The notes beneath the pieces are model-generated. The model did no database searches, was not told where the DNA came from, and saw only the letters and a program-made list of their open reading frames with translations. From positions 1 through 10,704 of the forward strand of contig CAJWOD010000029.1 of the NCBI GenBank assembly GCA_913044145.1: 10,704 nucleotides of DNA. Direction: 5' to 3'. How positions within the stretch are numbered: the stretch's first letter is position 1; the number at the start of each line of letters is the position of its first letter. Positions 1 through 5,618 of this stretch are shown piece after piece. The translations under genes were made by a program, and so were the position numbers. Source of the stretch: an uncultured Nitrospina sp. (GTDB lineage Bacteria; Nitrospinota; Nitrospinia; Nitrospinales; VA-1).

Positions 1-1
1 C

Positions 2-1123
2 TTAGGCAGGCAATTGGCAAATATCCGCCTGAGATGTTTTAGATCTTCCGTTTGAATGTCTGTTTTCCAGGTCCGTTTGCCTGTAACGAAAAACTTTGCC
101 TTCATAGTTCGTAACCACCACCTCCTCATTCGTATGCTCGATAACACTATTAGGTAGGAGCCGGACCTTACCTCCACCTCCGGGAGCGTCTATCACAAAA
201 TAAGGTACGGCCATACCTGATGTATGCCCCATGAGATCTTTCATAATATCTAGACCTTTTTGAACAGAAGTGCGCAAATGATCTGTTCCTTCTGTCATAT
301 CCGCCTGATAAATATAATAGGGTTTAATACGGTTCTTCAATAATTTTTGCATCAATTCCTTCATCGTTGCAGAGTCATCATTGACGCCTTTTAACAAGAC
401 TGTTTGACTGCCTAAAGGAATTCCAATATCAGCCAGCATACCGCAGGCTTTTTCAACTTCAGGAGTTAATTCCGAGGGGTGATTGAAATGCATATTGAAA
501 TACAATGGATGATATTTTTTTAATATGGAACACAAATTTTCTGTAATCCTTGCGGGCAGAGTACCGGGAACGCGCGTGCCAATACGGATGATTTCCAAAT
601 GAGGTATAGATCGTAACTCGCTCAGAATGCGATCTAGTTCTTTATCAGGAACAAGAAGCGGGTCGCCTCCAGACATGATTACATCTCGAATTTCCGAATG
701 GTTACGAATATACTCTATCCCTTGTCTTAATGTTTCCCGTGTAACTATTCCAGGAAAACCGATTTTTCGTTTACGTGTACAAAATCGGCAAACTATAGGG
801 CACTGATTGTTGATCATCAACAACACCCGATCTGGGTAGCGGTGAACCAGTTCTGGAACAGGCATATCGCCTTCTTCGTTGAGAGGATCCGATATCAAAT
901 CCTCTTGAATGAAATCGTCCAATTCTTCCAGGGTTGGGACCACTTGTCTCCATAATGGGTCGTTAGAACTTTTGATTTGATCCAAAAAATAGGAATTGAT
1001 TCGAATGGGGTAATTTTCACGAACCTGTTCCAACTTTTCCCTGTATTCTTTTGATTCTGGAATAAAAGGAAGGTCTTTAACTTTAACCGCACTCTGGCTG
1101 AGTTGTTTTTGCCATAATTCCAT
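2..1123 (-). CDS. kamA: KamA-family radical SAM/PLP aminomutase (lysine 2,3-aminomutase-like)
   Basis: This is a complete 373-residue member of the lysine 2,3-aminomutase family. Such enzymes use a [4Fe-4S] cluster, S-adenosylmethionine and PLP to move an amino group from C2 to C3. The cluster motif CPIVCRFC gives Cys108, Cys112 and Cys115. SGGDPL (151-156) is the usual second radical SAM motif. DAPGGGGK ends in Lys319, the expected PLP lysine. From family knowledge, two aspartates bind the lysine side chain and an arginine near the cluster binds its carboxylate. They correspond here to Asp275 (in QADMTEG), Asp312 and Arg117, all present with the same spacing as in the clostridial enzyme. L-lysine is therefore the best substrate guess. 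At 373 residues it is shorter than catabolic KamA (about 416) and longer than EpmB (about 340), so a role in EF-P lysylation, osmolyte synthesis or another pathway stays open. The ATG is preceded by AAGG six bases upstream. It is the last visible gene of a minus-strand operon, 23 bases after the glutaredoxin gene. Confidence 0.88.
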   Translation of the reverse strand: MELWQKQLSQSAVKVKDLPFIPESKEYREKLEQVRENYPIRINSYFLDQIKSSNDPLWRQVVPTLEELDDFIQEDLISDPLNEEGDMPVPELVHRYPDRVLLMINNQCPIVCRFCTRKRKIGFPGIVTRETLRQGIEYIRNHSEIRDVIMSGGDPLLVPDKELDRILSELRSIPHLEIIRIGTRVPGTLPARITENLCSILKKYHPLYFNMHFNHPSELTPEVEKACGMLADIGIPLGSQTVLLKGVNDDSATMKELMQKLLKNRIKPYYIYQADMTEGTDHLRTSVQKGLDIMKDLMGHTSGMAVPYFVIDAPGGGGKVRLLPNSVIEHTNEEVVVTNYEGKVFRYRQTDLENRHSNGRSKTSQADICQLPA

Positions 1124-1146
1124 AAGTTACCTTCAGTATGTGGAAA

Positions 1147-1383
1147 TCAAGAGTTAACAGGATAGGTTTTTTTCAGGTAGTCGATGATTTCGTACTCGTC
1201 TGCCAAAATCGTATCACCATCAACTAAAACGGGAACCGTGGTTTGTCCTGATATTTCATAAACTTCTTTTCTTTCGGGATGCGACCACGCAACATCTATC
1301 TTTTCGTATTCAAGGCCCATTTGCGCCAGTTCGTTTCTCACCAAAGCACAATAGCCACAGCCATCAATATTATATAGTTTCAC
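1147..1383 (-). CDS. Glutaredoxin-like thiol-disulfide oxidoreductase
   Basis: This 78-residue single-domain protein has a thioredoxin fold of the glutaredoxin / GST N-terminal type. The redox motif is CGYC (Cys9, Cys12), directly after the first beta strand, with the cis-proline motif TVPVL at 49-53 (Pro51). The C-terminal ADEYEIIDYL matches the glutathione-contact loop and last helix of the family, where ADS-EI is more usual. Two active-site cysteines imply dithiol chemistry, either reducing protein disulfides or handling a low-molecular-weight thiol in the cytoplasm. The start is GTG, supported by AAGGA nine to ten bases upstream, which overlaps the stop codon of the preceding gene. The 13-base gap to the ATP-grasp-like gene and 23-base gap to kamA argue for one transcript. 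Its actual partner is unknown. It could serve the operon's own chemistry or be a general glutaredoxin. Confidence 0.85.
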   Translation of the reverse strand: MKLYNIDGCGYCALVRNELAQMGLEYEKIDVAWSHPERKEVYEISGQTTVPVLVDGDTILADEYEIIDYLKKTYPVNS

Positions 1384-1396
1384 TTAAATAAAGTCC

Positions 1397-2776
1397 TTAA
1401 AATACCTTTGATGCACAAGGAACCATAATGGCATCTACCATGCCATGAATTTTCTTTTTATCCTGAGGACAAAGAGTCGCCAGAACTCCGCCCAATTGAG
1501 TCGATTCACCTAATACAAAATAATAGGGTGTCAATCTCACTCGGCTTATCATTGTTTCGATTTTATCCTTATTCGTATTCAAATACCGAGCTTCAATTTT
1601 TTTTCCTTTATAAAACTTTTGTAAAACCGAAGGTTGATCGGGAAATTGTTTCAAAACTTTCGTCAAAGTTTGTTGCCAGATATCGCTGGAAACATCGTGC
1701 CCAACAATAACTCCTCGGCTTCCCCAAGATTCGGGACAAAAACCCGAAGGCTTTACCACCATTTCCCTTTCTTTTTGCGTCATAGGGAATAACTCCTCCC
1801 AACCTCTCACTTGATTTCCCTTCACTTCAAGATCAGGAATCACCCCATGTGGCGGAAGGGGTCTAGAATCAAGAATCCAGGTTTCTGGAATTAGATGTTC
1901 TAGAGCAGTAAAAGTTTCAGAGCCCAGTGCTTTTTCCCAATCTGATCTTAAGGAAGGATGGGAAAATAGGGCAAAACTTAGCTTTTCTTCTAACCACGGC
2001 TTATAAGGAGGGGTGGTAGTTACCTGCCCTTTTTTAGCCGCATAGAGAATTAATTCTGATTTAGGGATATTTTTAAGATCAAATAACTCGAAAAAACGGT
2101 ATAAAACATCAACTCGAACCCATTTCCCCTCGTCCCTCACAAAAAGACCTTCGTCCCTAAAACTCAAATCCTTAGGGTGAACCACATACACTCCCTTATC
2201 ATTTAAAAAAGACCCTAAAAATTGCATCTCACTGAGATAATCTTTAGCCTCATCGGAGACAACAATAACAACATTGGGAGTGGGCTCTCTGGCGACCGAT
2301 TCCGCCATTTTGTAAAATAGGAAAGGAATACCCGCTCCCGTAATTTTCCAGGAAGGATCTTCATAAAGCGACATGAGGGCAGAGGTTAACCCAAACCCTC
2401 CCGGAACCGAGTCCAATTCAGTGACAACAAATCCTTTTTCGGTAGGTATAACATCGGGTCTTATTATTCCTGGCAATGCCTGGCGCATTCTTTTCATACG
2501 CCCGAACTCGATCAGTTCTTGAGGCTTTCCTGCATCAAGATATTCTGCTATCCATGGGTGAAAATTTCCTTTGACGCTATCTAAATAAAATCGATTAAGA
2601 ACGGAATAAAACTTGAGCAGGTGTGGACCAAGTTCATGAAAAAACGTGGTTTCTTCGTGAGAGAGAAAATAAGGTTCCGGAGAGATTCGCCAGGTATTTC
2701 CAGAATCGGAAAACAGCCCGGCCTGCTTCAGAGAGGCCTTTATATCGACACATATTTTTTCAGGTTTCGCAATCAT
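1397..2776 (-). CDS. ATP-grasp-fold ligase-like protein, circularly permuted type (function unknown)
   Basis: This 459-residue protein has no assigned function that I recognise. Its conserved-looking blocks and their order resemble circularly permuted ATP-grasp proteins such as the glutathionylspermidine synthase group. These are IRPDVI and VVTELDSVPGGFGLT (about 105-131, acidic Glu120/Asp122 and a Gly-rich turn), LYRFFELFDL (225-234), a basic-aromatic stretch KPWLEEKLSFALF (259-271), and VVKPSGFCPESWGSRGVIVG (340-359), where Lys342 would be the nucleotide-binding lysine. The C terminus (RVRLTPYYF, then LATLCPQDKKKIHGMVDAI) would supply late active-site residues. Family members typically join a carboxylate to an amine through an acyl-phosphate, using ATP and Mg. 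No signal peptide or membrane segment is seen, so it is probably cytoplasmic. It is first in the operon with the glutaredoxin and kamA genes. No clear Shine-Dalgarno precedes the ATG. The fold assignment rests on motif resemblance only. Confidence 0.6.
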   Translation of the reverse strand: MIAKPEKICVDIKASLKQAGLFSDSGNTWRISPEPYFLSHEETTFFHELGPHLLKFYSVLNRFYLDSVKGNFHPWIAEYLDAGKPQELIEFGRMKRMRQALPGIIRPDVIPTEKGFVVTELDSVPGGFGLTSALMSLYEDPSWKITGAGIPFLFYKMAESVAREPTPNVVIVVSDEAKDYLSEMQFLGSFLNDKGVYVVHPKDLSFRDEGLFVRDEGKWVRVDVLYRFFELFDLKNIPKSELILYAAKKGQVTTTPPYKPWLEEKLSFALFSHPSLRSDWEKALGSETFTALEHLIPETWILDSRPLPPHGVIPDLEVKGNQVRGWEELFPMTQKEREMVVKPSGFCPESWGSRGVIVGHDVSSDIWQQTLTKVLKQFPDQPSVLQKFYKGKKIEARYLNTNKDKIETMISRVRLTPYYFVLGESTQLGGVLATLCPQDKKKIHGMVDAIMVPCASKVF

Positions 2777-2817
2777 GAGTTTTCAGACTAAGAAATAAAA
2801 TAGAAATTGTCAAATTC

Positions 2818-2840
2818 TCAACTTTAAAATAAATAGTTGA
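2818..2840. promoter_or_regulatory. Possible operator dyad in divergent intergenic region
   Basis: The 113-base gap between two divergent genes holds a perfect 6-base inverted repeat, TCAACT (2818-2823) and AGTTGA (2835-2840), separated by 11 bases. A perfect TTGACA lies just left of it on the minus strand (2812 to 2807), but the hexamer 17 bases on is only TAGTCT, so a promoter for the leftward operon is weakly supported. The dyad could bind a regulator of one or both genes, or be chance in AT-rich DNA. Confidence 0.2.
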
Positions 2841-2889
2841 TGCCAGATGTTACAATATTATCTTTAATTCGAAGGGATCGACAAATAAT

Positions 2890-3570
2890 ATGCCTCACCA
2901 ACTTGAAACTGGAATGACAATACCTGTTTTTCCGCTCCCAGCAACAGTATTCTATCCAGGAACACTTTTACCCCTACATATCTTTGAGCCCCGCTACCGA
3001 GAGATGACCGCTGATGCGCTGGAAGGTAAACGCATAATAGGGATGGTACTCCTGAAATCCAATTGGGAAGAAGGTTATTTCGGCAAACCACAAATTTTCC
3101 ATACGGGTTGTGTTGGAAATATTGAAAAAGAGATCAAGCATCCCGACGGTAAATATAATTTTACATTGATGGGCCTTCGTCGGTTTCGAATTATTAAGGA
3201 GGAAGAAGGAAAGCTCTATCGCCAAGCGAAAATAGAATTGTTGGAAGAAAAAAACGAGCAGGATTTTTATGAAAATCAACCTAACGAGTACCGAGAAAAA
3301 CTCATTGAAAGTTGTCGTGAATTTTTAGGATTCATCCCCAAAGGCAATTCAAAAAAGAAGGAACCTGATTGGAATTTGGGCACAAAACTCAGTGAGTTTG
3401 TCGACCGATTCGCCTATCAGCTTGATCTATCTCTCCAACAAAAGCAAAGTTTTCTTGAACAGCAAGATGTCCTCAAACGCGCAGAATTTCTTCACTCGTT
3501 CCTAAAAATGAAAATTGACCTGATCCACCTCTCAAAAATGCGTACCACCCACGACCCACGCTGGAACTAA
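2890..3570 (+). CDS. Lon N-terminal (LON substrate-binding) domain protein
   Basis: This 226-residue protein consists of a Lon protease N-terminal domain without the AAA+ ATPase or peptidase parts. The signature is clear near the N terminus: IPVFPLPATVFYPGTLLPLH (11-30) followed by IFEPRYREM, then GMVLLKS (51-57) and FTLMGLRRFRI (91-101), the standard strand order of this domain. The C-terminal half (about 125-215) is helical and charged, as in the stand-alone family (COG2802 type). In Lon this domain recognises substrates; the function of the stand-alone form is not established. No signal peptide or membrane segment is visible. The start ATG is followed closely by another in-frame Met9; neither has a strong ribosome site (AAGG lies 14 bases before the first). 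It is monocistronic, divergent from the ligase operon and convergent with the DDAH gene 35 bases downstream. Confidence 0.87.
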   Translation: MPHQLETGMTIPVFPLPATVFYPGTLLPLHIFEPRYREMTADALEGKRIIGMVLLKSNWEEGYFGKPQIFHTGCVGNIEKEIKHPDGKYNFTLMGLRRFRIIKEEEGKLYRQAKIELLEEKNEQDFYENQPNEYREKLIESCREFLGFIPKGNSKKKEPDWNLGTKLSEFVDRFAYQLDLSLQQKQSFLEQQDVLKRAEFLHSFLKMKIDLIHLSKMRTTHDPRWN

Positions 3571-3605
3571 GCAAAAGACGTTCTTTATTTCTGCAATATC
3601 AATTC

Positions 3606-4367
3606 TTAGCTTTCTGAGGAAATAATCAAACTCAAACAAGTAACACCTCCATCAGCTTTTTCGAATTCGCTCATTTCCAACTCAATAGTCTCAAAACCAT
3701 ATTGGCGAATTTTTTCGTTCACCTTTTGGAATCCGGCAGGCATGATTACTCGGTTTCCTAATGCCAGACAATTCGCAGCGTAGGAATCTCTTTCTTCCAC
3801 TTCAATCCATTTAAAATTTTTGAAAACACTGGTCTCTACTCTTTCAGGACTTATGAGTAAAATATTATTTCCTAAATAACTAACTGCGCTTTTCAGATGC
3901 AACCCTTTAATAACGGGTATGCAAACCATCTTTTTACAAATATGTTTGGATAAAAACTTAGCAGCCTTCGCATCCGTTCGGCTCGTTAAACCGACATAAA
4001 TTACTTCCGGAGTACTTAGAATATCTCCTCCATCCAAATAGGGTTTTAGTTGTAGGAGTTTAAGGTGATCTTTTAGTATCTTTGCAACCGACTCCACTTC
4101 GTTTCGGCGGCTTTTTTCTTTAGCGGAGCACAAGAACGCAGTCTCACCAAAAACAAAAGCGGTGTCTTCGACAAAAGTAGAGTCGGGAAGAGAATTTACA
4201 GGGGGCAAAGAAAGGATTTTACCTCCTATTTGCTTCAACGCAGAAACATAATTCTGGTGCTGGTTTAACGCTCTGAAATAATTTATCTCTGTTTTTCGAG
4301 GGTGATTGGAAATAGCTTGCGGAAAGCTGATTCCTGGGGGCCTCACTAATGCAGTGAAGGATTGCAT
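3606..4367 (-). CDS. Dimethylarginine dimethylaminohydrolase (DDAH) family protein
   Basis: This 253-residue protein matches bacterial DDAH in length (about 254) and in every expected motif of the guanidine-modifying (pentein) fold. These are PDSTFVEDTA (61-70, with Glu67 and Asp68), LDGGDIL (111-117), GLTSRTD (126-132), GLHLKS with the catalytic His157, and KADGGVTC ending in the nucleophile Cys244. The known reaction hydrolyses N-omega-methylated arginines to citrulline plus methylamine or dimethylamine through a covalent thiouronium on the cysteine. Related enzymes with the same motifs act on arginine or other guanidines, so the exact substrate is inferred. It is probably cytoplasmic, with no signal peptide. 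The ATG has AGGA about seven bases upstream. It lies 19 bases after the cyclotransferase-fold gene on the same strand, so the two are likely co-transcribed. The downstream neighbour is convergent, with no obvious terminator between them. Confidence 0.87.
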   Translation of the reverse strand: MQSFTALVRPPGISFPQAISNHPRKTEINYFRALNQHQNYVSALKQIGGKILSLPPVNSLPDSTFVEDTAFVFGETAFLCSAKEKSRRNEVESVAKILKDHLKLLQLKPYLDGGDILSTPEVIYVGLTSRTDAKAAKFLSKHICKKMVCIPVIKGLHLKSAVSYLGNNILLISPERVETSVFKNFKWIEVEERDSYAANCLALGNRVIMPAGFQKVNEKIRQYGFETIELEMSEFEKADGGVTCLSLIISSES

Positions 4368-4386
4368 GATTCTTCCTAGAGCAGAC

Positions 4387-4917
4387 TCAGTCGATTGTAG
4401 GTGTGTTCATCAGCCGTGAGAAATAAAGCATTGGAAATAATTTTTTAGCCTTTCTAAAGACCTTCATCATGGCTTTGCTGGGTTTAAGTCCCTTTGCAAT
4501 TTTGTCGGGTTTGGCCACGTACACAATCCCATTGATCATCAGGAAATCGTGGCGGTTGAAACGCATGACCTTTCGTTGATATTCATTCGGGTGATCAAAA
4601 ATTTCATCCAATTTCACCACGAATTTTTCATCCATCTCATAGAGCTCCCCGTGCATCATTCCAGCAGTATCAGCGGTGGGCTCGATATTCGCGTGGCCTA
4701 GGCCTTCTTGTCCGCCATTGTCTTTAGGAATTTTATTGAACACCCGAGTCCAACCCGACAAGCTAACAGAAGACTTGGAAATATATTCCAGCCCATGTTT
4801 TTTAAACACTTCTTCATTGATCAATTCATCATAAGCAAAAAAATGTACTGCATCTACCATTGGTTTTGGACTCCAAGCCTTGATTGTGTGGTTTAATTCA
4901 TATACACCCAACTGCAC
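4387..4917 (-). CDS. Gamma-glutamylcyclotransferase-fold protein, catalytic Glu replaced
   Basis: This protein of up to 176 residues reads as a GGCT-like (BtrG/AIG2-type) fold. It has HFFAYDEL (25-32) where the family has a FAYGSN loop, the strand SLSGWTRVFNK (52-62), GLGHANIEP (73-81) and MMHGELYEMD (87-96) as in the usual A-N-I-x-P and V-x-G-x-L-Y blocks, then LDEIFDHPNEYQR (103-115). A C-terminal KPSKAMMKV and YFSRL resemble the family's PSxxY tail. Aligned to the canonical LDxxEGxPxxYxR, the catalytic Glu position is Phe107. The GSN substrate loop reads Asp30-Glu31-Leu32. Ordinary cyclotransferase activity is therefore unlikely. The longest reading uses a GTG start with weak AAGG 11 bases upstream. 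An ATG at 4860 (Met20) with GGAG ten bases upstream is an equally good or better start and keeps the whole domain. It is first of a two-gene unit with the DDAH-family gene. Confidence 0.72.
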   Translation of the reverse strand: MQLGVYELNHTIKAWSPKPMVDAVHFFAYDELINEEVFKKHGLEYISKSSVSLSGWTRVFNKIPKDNGGQEGLGHANIEPTADTAGMMHGELYEMDEKFVVKLDEIFDHPNEYQRKVMRFNRHDFLMINGIVYVAKPDKIAKGLKPSKAMMKVFRKAKKLFPMLYFSRLMNTPTID

Positions 4918-5082
4918 AAATGTTAAAGCCTTGCTGGTGTTTGGGGATTATGATAATATCAGAAAACGTCCCGTATTTGCATTTTGTATCGAGAATTTTT
5001 TCAGGGATGACAATTCATGCGCCCCAATTAATTCATAAAAAAATCCCTACGATTAAATTAAAAGTTTTTATTTCATTTATTT

Positions 5083-5088
5083 AAGGAG
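5083..5088 (+). promoter_or_regulatory. Ribosome binding site of the thioredoxin gene
   Basis: AAGGAG lies six bases before the ATG at 5095. It is the strongest Shine-Dalgarno in the window and suggests high expression. No convincing -35/-10 pair was found in the 177-base gap before this gene (4918-5094), although an ATGACA at 5007-5012 could be a -35 element with a poor -10 partner. Confidence 0.75.
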
Positions 5089-5094
5089 TTATCT

Positions 5095-5427
5095 ATGTCA
5101 GCCGGTAAAGTGGTTATTGTATCTGATGGAGAATTTGAGCAAACGGTTCTTAAATCAGAAATACCTGTCATGCTCGATTTTTGGGCCGAATGGTGCCAAC
5201 CTTGTAAAATGCTCGCGCCCACCGTTGAAGAGCTTGCTGGAGAATTTGAAGGTCAGCTTTTGGTTGGCAAGCTTAATGTAGACGATAATCCCAACACGGC
5301 CACCAATTATGGAATCCGTGGGATCCCAACCCTCTTATTTATAAAAGATGGGCAGGTGGTACAACAATTGGTGGGCGTTAAGTCTAAAGCCGATATTAAA
5401 AAAGTAATAGAAGAAAACTTAGGATAA
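5095..5427 (+). CDS. trxA: Thioredoxin with WCQPC active site
   Basis: This 110-residue protein is a full-length thioredoxin that reduces protein disulfides in the cytoplasm, normally recycled by thioredoxin reductase. Visible landmarks are VMLDFWAEWCQPCKM (25-39) with the buried Asp28 and redox Cys34 and Cys37, the NVDDNP segment (61-66), and the cis-proline loop GIRGIPTL (73-80, Pro78). All fit TrxA apart from the active site, which is WCQPC where nearly all thioredoxins have WCGPC. The residue between the cysteines influences redox potential and cysteine acidity, so Gln35 may tune activity. There is no signal peptide or membrane anchor. The gene is monocistronic, has a strong AAGGAG ribosome site and ends in a strong intrinsic terminator. 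Its promoter region is shared with the divergent cyclotransferase-fold gene. Confidence 0.93.
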   Translation: MSAGKVVIVSDGEFEQTVLKSEIPVMLDFWAEWCQPCKMLAPTVEELAGEFEGQLLVGKLNVDDNPNTATNYGIRGIPTLLFIKDGQVVQQLVGVKSKADIKKVIEENLG

Positions 5428-5448
5428 AGTATAAACGTAATAATAAAT

Positions 5449-5486
5449 AAAACCCCTTTCCCGGCTGGGGAAAGGGGTTTTATTTT
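5449..5486. terminator. Strong intrinsic terminator, probably bidirectional
   Basis: A perfect 14-base-pair stem (arms 5449-5462 and 5468-5481, core CCCCTTTCCC / GGGAAAGGGG) closes a five-base GGCTG loop. It is followed by a TTTTATTTT tract on the plus strand. The other side is also A-rich, giving TTTTATTTATTATTA on the minus strand. It lies 21 bases after the thioredoxin stop and can end both that transcript and the convergent yidC transcript. Confidence 0.93.
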
Positions 5487-5562
5487 AATGTACCGCAAAC
5501 TCCGAACCAACCTTCTGGACACTTGCTTGACTAGCCTTTCCCATCGCAGTAAATCTATACTG

Positions 5563-5583
5563 AAAGACACGATTGTCTTTTTT
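5563..5583 (+). terminator. Weak secondary terminator-like hairpin
   Basis: AAAGACA (5563-5569) and TGTCTTT (5574-5580) form a 7-base-pair AU-rich stem around a CGAT loop, with three further T residues. It would work only on the plus strand, behind the much stronger thioredoxin terminator, and could be a backup or chance. Confidence 0.22.
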
Positions 5584-5618
5584 CCAAACTTAGACTCTAT
5601 AGAAGCAGCGGCTATTAA

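Noticed and set aside
3571..3605. Possible terminator between the convergent Lon-domain and DDAH genes.
   Set aside because: Only a minimal AAGA/TTCTT dyad is present, with no stable stem and no proper T-tract.
4946..4960. Fur-box-like GATTATGATAAT sequence before the cyclotransferase-fold gene.
   Set aside because: Eleven of the first twelve bases match a Fur-type repeat, but the second half of the 19-base site is missing and neither flanking gene is an iron gene. It is likely chance in AT-rich DNA.
5307..5570. An 87-codon minus-strand frame spanning the thioredoxin end and terminator.
   Set aside because: It runs through a perfect terminator stem and across the well-supported thioredoxin gene, and resembles no family.
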